A stretch of 17,371 bases of DNA from JBBSTY01 sp038235385 (GTDB lineage: Bacteria; Actinomycetota; Acidimicrobiia; Acidimicrobiales; Acidimicrobilacustridaceae): positions 1 through 17,371 of the forward strand of contig JBBSTY010000092.1 in the NCBI GenBank assembly GCA_038235385.1, in the 5' to 3' direction. Shown here in pieces: positions 6,967 to 13,378 of this stretch. Within the stretch, counting starts at the first letter, position 1. The number at the start of each line of letters is the position of its first letter. The notes below the pieces were generated by a model. That model was not told the DNA's origin. It made no database searches and was given only the letters and a program-made list of their open reading frames with translations. The position numbers and the translations under genes are program-made.

Positions 6967-7967
6967 GCCGGACGTCTCGTCGTGTCGGCCAGGACGCCGT
7001 AGGTGTCGGTGAGGTCGATGAGCGCCTGACGGACCCGGACGAGGACGTCGCGGGTGTCCGGGGTCGCACCGGTGGGCACGGCAGGTGGCGGCTTCCCGTC
7101 GCCGAGGTCGCGCAGGACCTGGGCGGTGTAGTGGGCCACCTCGTAGCGGGTCTCGACGCCCTCCCAGCGGGCCCAGTCCGGCTCCAGCTCGCCGTCGGCG
7201 CCTTCGACCATGGGTGCGGAGAAGTAGTGGAGCATCCCGCCGATGTGCAGGAGCGAGGGTTGGTCGACGTGGCGCAGCCGGTGGCCGTCCTCCTGGAACA
7301 AGATGTTGACCATTTTGGCCGTGTCGTAGATCCAGTAGTCCTGCCCGACCTCGACGAGCCGGGCGCGGGTCTCGTCGGTGATGTCGTTGCCGGCGGAACC
7401 GAACCCCACCCCCCAGCGATCGAGGGTCGTGCGCAGCGTGGCGACGTCGTAGATGGCCAGGTGGGGGCTCCCGAACACGTAGCCGGTCGAGTCGAAGAAG
7501 TACTCCCCGTTCAACCCGATCTTCCCCTCGGGGAGCACGTTCCCGTCGGACCACACCTCGGCCCCGGAGGTGACGGCGTCGGCGCTCTCGAGGACATCGA
7601 GGAACAGCGGCATGTACGGGCCGGTCGCGAGGATGTCGGGATCGATGAACGCGAAGTGCCCGCCGTCGTCCCGCGCCGCCAGCACGGCGTCGAGCGCGTG
7701 GCCGTGGCGCAGCATCTCGGTCGACGAGACCTCGAGGACCTCCACGATGGCATCGGGGTGGCGGGTCGCGAAGGCCTCCATGCGGGCGATCTCATCGGCG
7801 GGGCATCGGTTGGCGACGAGGCGGAACCGCGCCGAGCTGTGGTCGATGAGGCTGGCGAGGAACCCGCTGAAATAGCGGAACACGCTGTCCGTCCAGACCA
7901 TGTTGAAAACCACATCATGTTCGTGCAGTTCATTCTCCCTCAGTCGACCCGTCCGATTGCTGATCAC
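6963..7967 (-). CDS. Putative GT-A-fold glycosyltransferase
   Basis: 334-aa soluble-looking protein. FAFIDPDILATGP around residue 105 carries a D-P-D (109-111) that fits the DxD metal/nucleotide-sugar motif of GT-A glycosyltransferases. It is preceded by an alternating strand/helix region (VVFNMVWTDSVFRYF, RFRLVANRCPADE) as in GT2-like folds, and followed by LLHIGGMLHYFS. It is first of a three-gene operon with the WecD- and WecE-like genes, so a role in transferring Fuc4NAc or building the same glycan is reasonable. I do not recognise the exact family. GTG 7967 is taken as start but has no good ribosome site; GTG at residue 19 or ATG at residue 23 are alternatives. A TAGTGT about 70 bases upstream might be the -10 box. 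Confidence 0.6.
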   Translation of the reverse strand: MISNRTGRLRENELHEHDVVFNMVWTDSVFRYFSGFLASLIDHSSARFRLVANRCPADEIARMEAFATRHPDAIVEVLEVSSTEMLRHGHALDAVLAARDDGGHFAFIDPDILATGPYMPLFLDVLESADAVTSGAEVWSDGNVLPEGKIGLNGEYFFDSTGYVFGSPHLAIYDVATLRTTLDRWGVGFGSAGNDITDETRARLVEVGQDYWIYDTAKMVNILFQEDGHRLRHVDQPSLLHIGGMLHYFSAPMVEGADGELEPDWARWEGVETRYEVAHYTAQVLRDLGDGKPPPAVPTGATPDTRDVLVRVRQALIDLTDTYGVLADTTRRPA

Positions 7968-8045
7968 CGCGCAGCAAAGGCGCAGAAACTCCCCTGGCGC
8001 TGAGCCTCCGGATTGGCGAACACTATCGCGAGCGTGTCGAGCCGT

Positions 8046-8066
8046 GATCGGCCTACCGGGCCGATC
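8046..8066 (-). terminator. Hairpin after the GT4 gene
   Basis: A perfect eight-base-pair inverted repeat GATCGGCC / GGCCGATC with a five-base loop begins a few bases after the GT4 stop on the minus strand. It has no T tail. It separates the GT4 gene from the downstream GT-A/wecD/wecE operon, so it may act as a weak or Rho-assisted terminator. Confidence 0.4.
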
Positions 8067-8072
8067 CGTGCG

Positions 8073-9155
8073 TCAGGAGGGCTGGCTGGCGATCGGGGTG
8101 ATGGCAGCAGCAGTGCCACCGAATCGGACAGGATCGGCTAGGTACCGTTCGAGGTAGCCCTCGAGGAGCCGTCCGCTCTCATCCCAGTCGAACCGCCGGA
8201 CCAGCCGTGTACCAGCATGCGCGAGCTGCGTCCGTTTGGAGTCATCGGCCAACAGGGAGACAATCATTCTTGCCAAATGGGCGGAGTCGCCTGGTTCGGC
8301 AACGAGTGCAGTTTCATTGTGTATCGCGTAGTCTTGTGATCCCCCATTGTCCGTTGTCACGAGCGCGCACCCAGAAGCCATGGCTTCCACGGCTGTGAGA
8401 CCGAAACCCTCGTAGTGAGAGGGCTGGAGCAGGATTCGGCTTTCGTTGTAGATGCGTTCGACGAGCACCTCGGGGGATGGACCTCGGACGAAGGTCATCC
8501 ACGGCGGAATCGGATGCTCGGGTTCGGTCGTTCCGAAGGCGATCGCTCTCATCTCGGGGATCGACCGGTTGACCCTGCTCAGAGCATCCATACCGACGGT
8601 CCACCCCTTGGCCGGGTGGCCGCTTCGTAGGATCGCGACGTTTTGATGTCTGCCTGCCTGCGGTTTGGTCACGCGGAACCGGCTGTGGTCGATGCCGTTC
8701 GGTACGAGGGCCAGGTGTTCGTCTGGCACACCGCGACGCCGGCCTTCCTCCACGAGCCACGTTGACACGCAGACCTTCAGCCCAGGGTGCTGGTGCACGG
8801 CGTGCTCGAGATCAGGGGACAGCATGCCGAGCCCTTGTACGACGTGGACGGGAAGTCCTGACCTGGCTAGCTGCGTGAACCCGAATGCGATGTCGGCTGA
8901 TGGCCAGGTGGCCTCCATCTCGCCGATGTTCTCCGGTGTCCAGGTGTCGCCATCGCCGTAGTTCCGATGTTCGATGCCATCCTCGAACCGGAACCACGCG
9001 ACGTCGTCCATGCTCTGGATCCGGTTGCCGAGAAATGGAGCATGGAGCATGTGCACGCGATGGCCGCGACGACTCAATGCATTCGCAAGTTCGTAGTTCA
9101 CGATGATCCCACCGATGGGATGGGGCGCGCTCGCGACGACGAAGGTGATGATCAC
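8073..9155 (-). CDS. GT4-family glycosyltransferase
   Basis: 360-aa GT-B glycosyltransferase. The N-terminal domain starts with ITFVVASAPHPIGGIIVNYELANALSRRGHRVHML, the acceptor-side glycine loop and first Rossmann unit. The C-terminal domain has LRSGHPAKGWTVGMDAL and HYEGFGLTAVEAMASGCALV, whose E249-x7-E257 is the retaining GT4 (glycogen synthase/mannosyltransferase-like) motif that binds the donor nucleotide sugar. Donor and acceptor cannot be read. GTG 9155 is preceded by GAGG six bases upstream. A longer in-frame start at 9218 adds an Arg/Pro-rich stretch before the Rossmann strand and looks spurious. Base composition is visibly lower in GC than its neighbours (32 of 60 bases are G/C at 8281-8340), suggesting recent acquisition of a surface-glycan gene. 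Confidence 0.85.
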   Translation of the reverse strand: MIITFVVASAPHPIGGIIVNYELANALSRRGHRVHMLHAPFLGNRIQSMDDVAWFRFEDGIEHRNYGDGDTWTPENIGEMEATWPSADIAFGFTQLARSGLPVHVVQGLGMLSPDLEHAVHQHPGLKVCVSTWLVEEGRRRGVPDEHLALVPNGIDHSRFRVTKPQAGRHQNVAILRSGHPAKGWTVGMDALSRVNRSIPEMRAIAFGTTEPEHPIPPWMTFVRGPSPEVLVERIYNESRILLQPSHYEGFGLTAVEAMASGCALVTTDNGGSQDYAIHNETALVAEPGDSAHLARMIVSLLADDSKRTQLAHAGTRLVRRFDWDESGRLLEGYLERYLADPVRFGGTAAAITPIASQPS

Positions 9156-9297
9156 GGACGCCTCGCGCCGACGCGGGCACGGAGCTGGAGATCTGGGAGC
9201 ATCTCGGAAGTGTCGCACACCGGCGTTTGGAGGGATTCTCGAGCGGTCGGCCAGTTCGGGGCGGCGCTTTCGGTGGCCGCACCGTCATCTGCGTCGG

Positions 9298-10155
9298 TCA
9301 GCGCGGGTCGCGCCGAGACGACTGGCGCGCCCACCCGACGGCGATGACGAGCACGATGGCCGCCCCGAGCACCAACCCGATGCGCACGGGACCCGTGCGG
9401 GTCACCCAACCGGAGATGGACTGGTTCCAGGCGAAGATCGTCCCGGCGGGCCCGCCCGGGTCGGCGTTGGTGGCGAACACCTGGAGCTCGTACCACCCGT
9501 AGTACGCCATGTAGGCCCCGGCGAGGATGAGCAGGCCCCCGGAGATGCGGTTGATGTACGGAAGGGCGTTGCGCAGCCGCCTCACGAGGCCCTGACGGGC
9601 GAGGGCGATCGCGAGGGTGAGCGCCATCAGCACGAGGGCCATCCCGAGCCCGTAGGCGAGGAACGCCGACATCCCCGCGGCGAAGCTGTTCCGGGTGAAC
9701 GTACCGGCGACGGCCACGAGGAACAGCGGGATGGTGCACGAGAGCGACGAGACGGCGTAGGACACGCCGAAGAGGAACATCGACCACAGCTGGCGGCTCC
9801 CGGTGCCCCGCTGGAGCTTGGGAAGGTTCACCACCGGCTCGAATCCGCGGAGCATGGCGACGCCGAGACCGACGAGGGCCACCCCGATCACCATCGTCAC
9901 CCATGGCAACCACTCCTGGATGGTCACCGAGAACTGGGTGATGAGCACCCCCATGACGCCGAACACCAGCAGGAAGCCAGCGGAGACGGCGAGCCCGACG
10001 GCGAGCGCTCGGCGGATCCCGGCCTTCGTGTCGGCGGACGGGTCGTCCATGCCCAGGAAGTACGACAGGTAAGCCGGGAGCATGGCGAAGCCGCACGGGT
10101 TGATGGTGGCCACCATGCCGGTGGCGAAGGCGAGTGCCAGGGTGCCGTCGTTCAC
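9298..10155 (-). CDS. ccdA: CcdA/DsbD-like thiol-disulfide transmembrane electron carrier
   Basis: 285-aa protein with about six to seven membrane helices of the cytochrome c biogenesis CcdA/DsbD family. The two redox cysteines are C21 in ATINPCGFAMLPAYLSYFLG (the family's NPC-h-P signature) and C140 in SSLSCTIPLFLV. CcdA carries electrons from cytoplasmic thioredoxin across the membrane to extracytoplasmic thiol-redox proteins such as TlpA/ResA/CcsX. GTG 10155 overlaps the stop of the TlpA-like gene by four bases, so the two form one transcript and the preceding protein is the likely electron acceptor. An extra periplasm-sized loop lies between residues ~228 and 255, before the last helix. 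Confidence 0.9.
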   Translation of the reverse strand: MNDGTLALAFATGMVATINPCGFAMLPAYLSYFLGMDDPSADTKAGIRRALAVGLAVSAGFLLVFGVMGVLITQFSVTIQEWLPWVTMVIGVALVGLGVAMLRGFEPVVNLPKLQRGTGSRQLWSMFLFGVSYAVSSLSCTIPLFLVAVAGTFTRNSFAAGMSAFLAYGLGMALVLMALTLAIALARQGLVRRLRNALPYINRISGGLLILAGAYMAYYGWYELQVFATNADPGGPAGTIFAWNQSISGWVTRTGPVRIGLVLGAAIVLVIAVGWARQSSRRDPR

Positions 10156-10886
10156 CGCGTCTCGGGCACCTCGATCCCGAAGTTGGTGCGGATCCGCTCG
10201 CGCAGCCCGGCCTCGTCGAGCGACAGGGCGTGGGTCTCGGCGATGGTGCCGTCGGCGTTCACGAACACCGTGGTGGGAAGCAGGGTGCCGCCCGACCGGG
10301 TGATGATGTCACCGACCGGATCGAACCCCAGCTCGTACGTGATCCCCGTGCGTTCGGCCAACGCCCGTGCGGCGTCCTCGGGATCCGACACCGCCAACCC
10401 GATGAAGGCGACGTCGTCACCGGCAGCCTGGTGCACGCGCTCGAAGGCCGGCATCTCGGTGATGCACGGAGCACAGCTCGATGCCCAGAAGTTCACGACC
10501 AGCGGGGTCCCCGCGTGCGCCGTCAGGCTGGAGGTCCCGCCGTCGAAGGCGGTGTAGGTCGTGGAGGGGGCAGGTCGGCCGCTCATGTCGACGCCACCGC
10601 CCAGCTTCGGAACCGGGGTGGCGGCGTCGGGATCCGAGAGGTGGACGATGTCGGGATCCGGCGTCGGTTCGGTCGACAGCGCCACCAGGCTGGCGATGGC
10701 GAGGACGACGATGGCGAGGACCACCGCCCACGCCACACCGGCCGGAACCCGTCGTGGTCGCGGCTCTCCGGGTGGGAGGTCGTCGGGGTGGCGTTCCGGG
10801 TGCGGACCGAGCGATCCCGGAAGCACCGGATCCGCGTCGACGGGGGTCCCGGCGGGGGTGTCGTCGGCGCCGGGAACGGGGTCCAT
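10152..10886 (-). CDS. TlpA/ResA-like membrane-anchored thioredoxin
   Basis: 244 aa. A Pro-rich cytoplasmic N-terminus (1-49) is followed by one membrane helix (50-70) and an extracytoplasmic thioredoxin domain. The active site is NFWASSCAPCITEMP with C138-A-P-C141, and a cis-proline lies in GTLLPTTVFVNADG. Such proteins reduce apocytochrome c or other exported disulfides, drawing electrons from CcdA, which is encoded by the overlapping next gene. ATG 10886 is chosen because a TACGGT box lies nine bases upstream; an in-frame GTG/ATG extension of 15 residues would read through that box. No CcsA/ResB haem-handling genes are present here, so cytochrome c maturation versus general disulfide reduction is open. 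Confidence 0.88.
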   Translation of the reverse strand: MDPVPGADDTPAGTPVDADPVLPGSLGPHPERHPDDLPPGEPRPRRVPAGVAWAVVLAIVVLAIASLVALSTEPTPDPDIVHLSDPDAATPVPKLGGGVDMSGRPAPSTTYTAFDGGTSSLTAHAGTPLVVNFWASSCAPCITEMPAFERVHQAAGDDVAFIGLAVSDPEDAARALAERTGITYELGFDPVGDIITRSGGTLLPTTVFVNADGTIAETHALSLDEAGLRERIRTNFGIEVPETR

Positions 10887-10895
10887 GGTCTTTCG

Positions 10896-10901
10896 ACCGT
10901 A
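10896..10901 (-). promoter_or_regulatory. -10 box (TACGGT) for the tlpA-ccdA operon
   Basis: TACGGT sits nine bases upstream of ATG 10886 on the minus strand. The -35 is weak: TTGTGG about 19 bases further upstream. Confidence 0.45.
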
Positions 10902-10952
10902 CCGGACCGTGCGGCCAGAACCACAACGCATCGGGCCGTGCGAGGGGTACGG

Positions 10953-10997
10953 GGCGCGCCGCGCGCCAGGGCCCCACCCGGGTACGGGTGAGGCCCT
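10953..10997 (-). terminator. Two back-to-back GC hairpins downstream of the whiB7-like gene
   Basis: AGGGCC...GGCCCT (10968-10973 / 10992-10997) encloses CACCC...GGGTG (10975-10979 / 10986-10990). Next to it GGCGCG-CCG-CGCGCC forms a second stem (10953-10967). There is no T tract, so this could be a GC-only terminator for the whiB7-like transcript and a barrier before tlpA. Confidence 0.4.
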
Positions 10998-11057
10998 GAC
11001 GGGTGCGATCCGGGGGAGTCGGATGCACCGGGGGTGATCGCGGTCCCGGGTCGAGGT

Positions 11058-11405
11058 TCACGCGCTCCGGAGGTAGCTCCGGAACTGCACGGGGACCGGG
11101 ATCTCGGGCAGCGTGTCCTCGGGACGAGGATGCTTCGGCGGACGGCCCCGACGGCGCTTGGTCGCCAGGATGCGTCCGTTGAGGAAGAGCTGTCCGCCCC
11201 ACACCCCCCAGGGTTCCCGTCGGGCGATCGCACCCTCGAGGCACGTCAGCATCGCCGGGCACCCGGTGCACAGGGTCTTCGCCCGTGCGATGTCCTGGAG
11301 CTCGTCGGAGAAGAACACCTCGGACAGTGATCCCTCGCCGTCGTGGCAGGCGGCCTCGTCCCACCAATCAGGGCTGAACTCTTCGCTGCTCAGCGGCGCC
11401 AACAT
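11058..11405 (-). CDS. whiB7: WhiB7-like iron-sulfur transcription regulator with AT-hook
   Basis: 115-aa Wbl protein. The four [4Fe-4S]-ligand cysteines are C20, C46, C49 and C55 (AACHD ... LCTGCPAMLTCL). The turn is EPWGVWGGQLF (64-74), followed by a basic RRRGRPPKH (84-92), an AT-hook. EPWGVWGG plus RGRP at this spacing is the WhiB7/WblC signature. That factor binds the housekeeping sigma region 4 and the AT-rich DNA upstream of the -35, activating intrinsic resistance genes after ribosome inhibition. A further 23-residue tail (EDTLPEIPVPVQFRSYLRSA at its end) follows the hook, longer than in mycobacterial WhiB7. ATG 11405 has GGAAG five bases upstream; ATG 11417 would add four residues. 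A long attenuator-like leader precedes it. Confidence 0.88.
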   Translation of the reverse strand: MLAPLSSEEFSPDWWDEAACHDGEGSLSEVFFSDELQDIARAKTLCTGCPAMLTCLEGAIARREPWGVWGGQLFLNGRILATKRRRGRPPKHPRPEDTLPEIPVPVQFRSYLRSA

Positions 11406-11570
11406 CGTTGCTTCCATTCCCTTCGTGCCGGTCCCATCGGATCCGGGTCGTGTGTGTGCTGTTCGATCGGTCATCGGAGGTGGTCCGTCGTGGTCGGTGG
11501 TCGGTGGTCGAGGTGGTGTCGGCTTCTCGGTGTGTTCCGCTGGGCGGGGCCGATGTCCGAAAAGCAGAAA
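11406..11570 (-). other. whiB7-like mRNA leader downstream of the attenuator
   Basis: About 165 non-coding bases between the terminator and the start codon. The minus strand is C-rich and G-poor, with overlapping copies of GACCACC between about 11482 and 11518 (for example CGACCACCGACCACCGACC). It looks unstructured, and could be a Rho-loading or protein-binding tract. No ORF with convincing coding features. Confidence 0.5.
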
Positions 11571-11592
11571 GGCCGCCGGTTTCCCGGCGGCC
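11559..11592 (-). terminator. Intrinsic terminator/attenuator in the whiB7 leader
   Basis: On the minus strand GGCCGCCGG (11592-11584), a GAAA loop and CCGGCGGCC (11579-11571) form a perfect nine-base-pair GNRA-capped stem, followed directly by TTTCTGCTTTT. On the plus strand it is not followed by T residues, so it acts on minus-strand transcription. It lies 29 bases after the uORF stop and about 165 bases before the whiB7-like start, the position expected for a conditional terminator. Confidence 0.9.
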
Positions 11593-11596
11593 TCTC

Positions 11597-11643
11597 GGAG
11601 TTCGCTCCTTCCCTCGTGTATCAAGGGGAGGGCTCCTCGAGCC
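11597..11643 (-). promoter_or_regulatory. Cluster of small hairpins spanning the uORF end
   Basis: Three stems can form just before the terminator. GGCTC-GAG-GAGCC (11643-11631) lies inside the last uORF codons. CCCTC (11632-11628) can pair with GAGGG (11615-11611) around the uORF stop. GGAG-CGAA-CTCC spans 11608-11597. The first two overlap and exclude each other. A ribosome finishing or stalling on the uORF would decide which form, fitting an attenuation switch. Confidence 0.45.
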
Positions 11644-11815
11644 GTCGGTGTCGAAAGGTGGAATCGGCCGGGACCACGATCGGGCGATCCATCGAGGCGG
11701 ATGCAACCGTGATGCCGATCTGCCACGAGCCGACGCAGATCCCGGAGCCGTCACGCAGGCGCGCGGCGCCAGCGGCGGCGTGGATGCCTGCGGCGGTGCT
11801 CGCGTGGTTCTTCAT
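11621..11815 (-). CDS. Upstream ORF (64 aa) in the whiB7 leader
   Basis: ATG 11815 is preceded by GAGGAA with an eight-base spacer, a clear ribosome site. The ORF runs 64 codons and ends 29 bases before the terminator stem. The peptide begins MKNHASTAAGIHAAAGAARL, is Ala/Gly-rich at first and Arg-containing near the end (STFRHRRLEE), and has no recognisable domain. Regulatory uORFs upstream of a terminator are known for whiB7/wblC genes of mycobacteria and streptomycetes: slowed ribosomes prevent termination and allow whiB7 transcription. Position, ribosome site and the adjoining terminator make this the natural role here. An in-frame GTG/ATG extension to 11854 is less likely because it lacks the ribosome site. 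Confidence 0.7.
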   Translation of the reverse strand: MKNHASTAAGIHAAAGAARLRDGSGICVGSWQIGITVASASMDRPIVVPADSTFRHRRLEEPSP

Positions 11816-11881
11816 GACGGAGTTCCTCGGTGCGGTCGGACGGCGACGTCGCACTCGATGCAGTGATCGTGAGCGACGTGG

Positions 11882-11923
11882 ATCTCATCCGACCACGGGC
11901 ATCGGAGCGCGTCAAACGATTTT
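11882..11923 (-). promoter_or_regulatory. whiB7-type autoregulated promoter
   Basis: On the minus strand AAAAT (11923-11919), three bases CGT, then TTGACG (11915-11910). WhiB7-dependent promoters are known for an AT-rich block three base pairs upstream of the -35, contacted by the AT-hook, and whiB7 activates itself. The -10 is poor: GGATGAGAT at 11890-11882 is the best candidate, and a weak -10 would suit an activator-dependent promoter. The box starts 23 bases past the serpin stop. Predicted leader length is roughly 470 nt. Confidence 0.65.
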
Positions 11924-11945
11924 CGGTGCGGCCCGGCCGAGCCCA

Positions 11946-13250
11946 CTAGGACGGATCGACGACCTGGCCGAGCATCAGGATGAGGCCGGTCTCGCGATCG
12001 CGCACGGCGAAGACGAACGGTCGGTCGATGGCCAACTTGATCTTCGGTGGCGTCTCGCCGCTGGGGGGCGGGGCGGTCGCCGTGCGCTCTGCGTCGGTGC
12101 CCTCCTCGTTGATGGCGGCGTAGCCCTGGTAGGCGACTCCCGACAAGCTGAGGACCTCGTCGGTGGTGATGCCCGAGAAGTCGGCGTCTCGCGTGAACGC
12201 CCGTCCGAGACCGAGCGCCTTGAGCTCGTTGGTGAGATCGCCCGAGGTGGTGAACTGGAACATCGGGAGGCGGAGATCGACGGGATCGTCCTCGAGTCGG
12301 TCCGAGACGCGTCGGATGGTGGCCATGTCGAGACCTTGCCGGAACGTCTCGAAGGTTCCCGAGCGTGGGGCCACGATGAGGAGCGAGAGCTGGTCACCCA
12401 GGTAGGGAAGCTCGACGGCGTCCCAGTCGAGGCTCGATGCGGTGCGGATCCCCGTCGGGGAGCTGACCTGCATCGTCTGGGCCTCGATCGTGTCGCCGTC
12501 GAGCTGGACGAACCGACCGGCGCGTGTGGCGGCGCGATCGAACGGGACCAGCCACGGCGCCCGCAGGTACGCCACGGCGACGGGGAGGAACCGGGTGAAG
12601 GCGGTGACGTCGCCGCGGGGGACGACCTCGGTGATGCGCTCCTGGGTGGCGTCGCTCCCCCACTGGTTGATGGCCTCGCGCGCCGCGTCGTCGTCGGACC
12701 GGAAGTCGACGACCCGCATCGGCGAGTCGTGGTCCGACGAGAGGGTGTCGAGGTAGGTGCGGGTGAACCGCGTTCCCCGCTGGCCCCAGACCGAGGCATC
12801 GAAGGACGGCGTGACCCGGCCCTTGCGGTTCGACGAGGACCTCTCGCCCGACCGCGACTCCAGGAGCTGATCGACGGCGTTGATGCCCTCGTCGAGGTTC
12901 TCGGTCTCATCGGCGTGCAGCACCGCATCGAACTGGTCGCGCGTGGCGCCGACCGAGCCGGCCCGGCTCATGGCGAGGGCGGACAGGATCGAGTACGGCG
13001 CGTGGACGACGTTGCTCCGCTGGTCCGCCGAACGGTACAGATCGACGGCGAAGTCGTTGGATGCCCGAACCGTGCCCGGTACCAGCGCATCGTCCGGTGG
13101 TCGCCGCGGCGCGTCGCCCCGGACGAGCTGACCGGTCGGCGTCGTTCCGACGCAGGCGGTCGCCACACCCACGAGGACGACGACGGCGACGGCGAGTGCC
13201 GCGCGCATGGTCGCTCTCGTTCGCCGCGCCGGCGGAGCGGAAGGTGCCAT
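11946..13250 (-). CDS. Serpin-family lipoprotein (serine protease inhibitor-like)
   Basis: 434 aa from ATG 13250. A lipoprotein signal (MRAALAVAVVVLVGVATAC, lipobox V-A-T-A-C) is followed by a serpin domain: NDFAVDLYRSADQRSNVVHAPYSILSALAMSRAG, FDASVWGQRGTRF, VAYLRAPWLVPF (the family's F-K-G-x-W-x-x-x-F block), SLLIVAPRSGTFE, LPMFQFTTSGDLTNELKALGL, and the C-terminal DRPFVFAVRDRETGLILMLGQV. The hinge reads AAINEEGTDAERTATA, close to the inhibitory consensus E-E-G-T-E-A-A-A-A-T with an E-R substitution. The reactive loop is then proline-rich (APPPSGETPPK). It would sit on the outer face of the membrane, trapping serine or cysteine proteases. ATG 13208 (MRAALAV) is an equally good start for the signal peptide. 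Confidence 0.9.
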   Translation of the reverse strand: MAPSAPPARRTRATMRAALAVAVVVLVGVATACVGTTPTGQLVRGDAPRRPPDDALVPGTVRASNDFAVDLYRSADQRSNVVHAPYSILSALAMSRAGSVGATRDQFDAVLHADETENLDEGINAVDQLLESRSGERSSSNRKGRVTPSFDASVWGQRGTRFTRTYLDTLSSDHDSPMRVVDFRSDDDAAREAINQWGSDATQERITEVVPRGDVTAFTRFLPVAVAYLRAPWLVPFDRAATRAGRFVQLDGDTIEAQTMQVSSPTGIRTASSLDWDAVELPYLGDQLSLLIVAPRSGTFETFRQGLDMATIRRVSDRLEDDPVDLRLPMFQFTTSGDLTNELKALGLGRAFTRDADFSGITTDEVLSLSGVAYQGYAAINEEGTDAERTATAPPPSGETPPKIKLAIDRPFVFAVRDRETGLILMLGQVVDPS

Positions 13251-13366
13251 GGGTTCCAAGGACCGGAGACGGTCGGGGTGACGGGGTGGGACCATCCATC
13301 CTCACATGGGAGTCCCCGGTGCGCACGGCACGCGCACCCACCCCGAGGATCGGTTCCCGGGGTCGG

Positions 13367-13372
13367 TACCCT
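13367..13372 (+). promoter_or_regulatory. -10 box (TACCCT) for the DUF779 gene
   Basis: TACCCT ends exactly six bases before ATG 13379, placing the first transcribed base at the A of the start codon. There is no ribosome site, so leaderless translation is expected. Confidence 0.6.
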
Positions 13373-13378
13373 GAGACC

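Noticed and set aside
9156..9297. Possible small gene between the GT4 gene and ccdA
   Set aside because: 142 bases with no start plus ribosome site giving a convincing short protein on either strand.
9103..10557. 484-residue plus-strand frame
   Set aside because: Antisense to ccdA and tlpA, rich in Glu/His/Arg/Gly, no domain recognisable.
11571..11592. Plus-strand terminator at the same hairpin
   Set aside because: On the plus strand the stem is preceded by A residues and followed by TCTCGG, so no T tail; the minus orientation fits fully.
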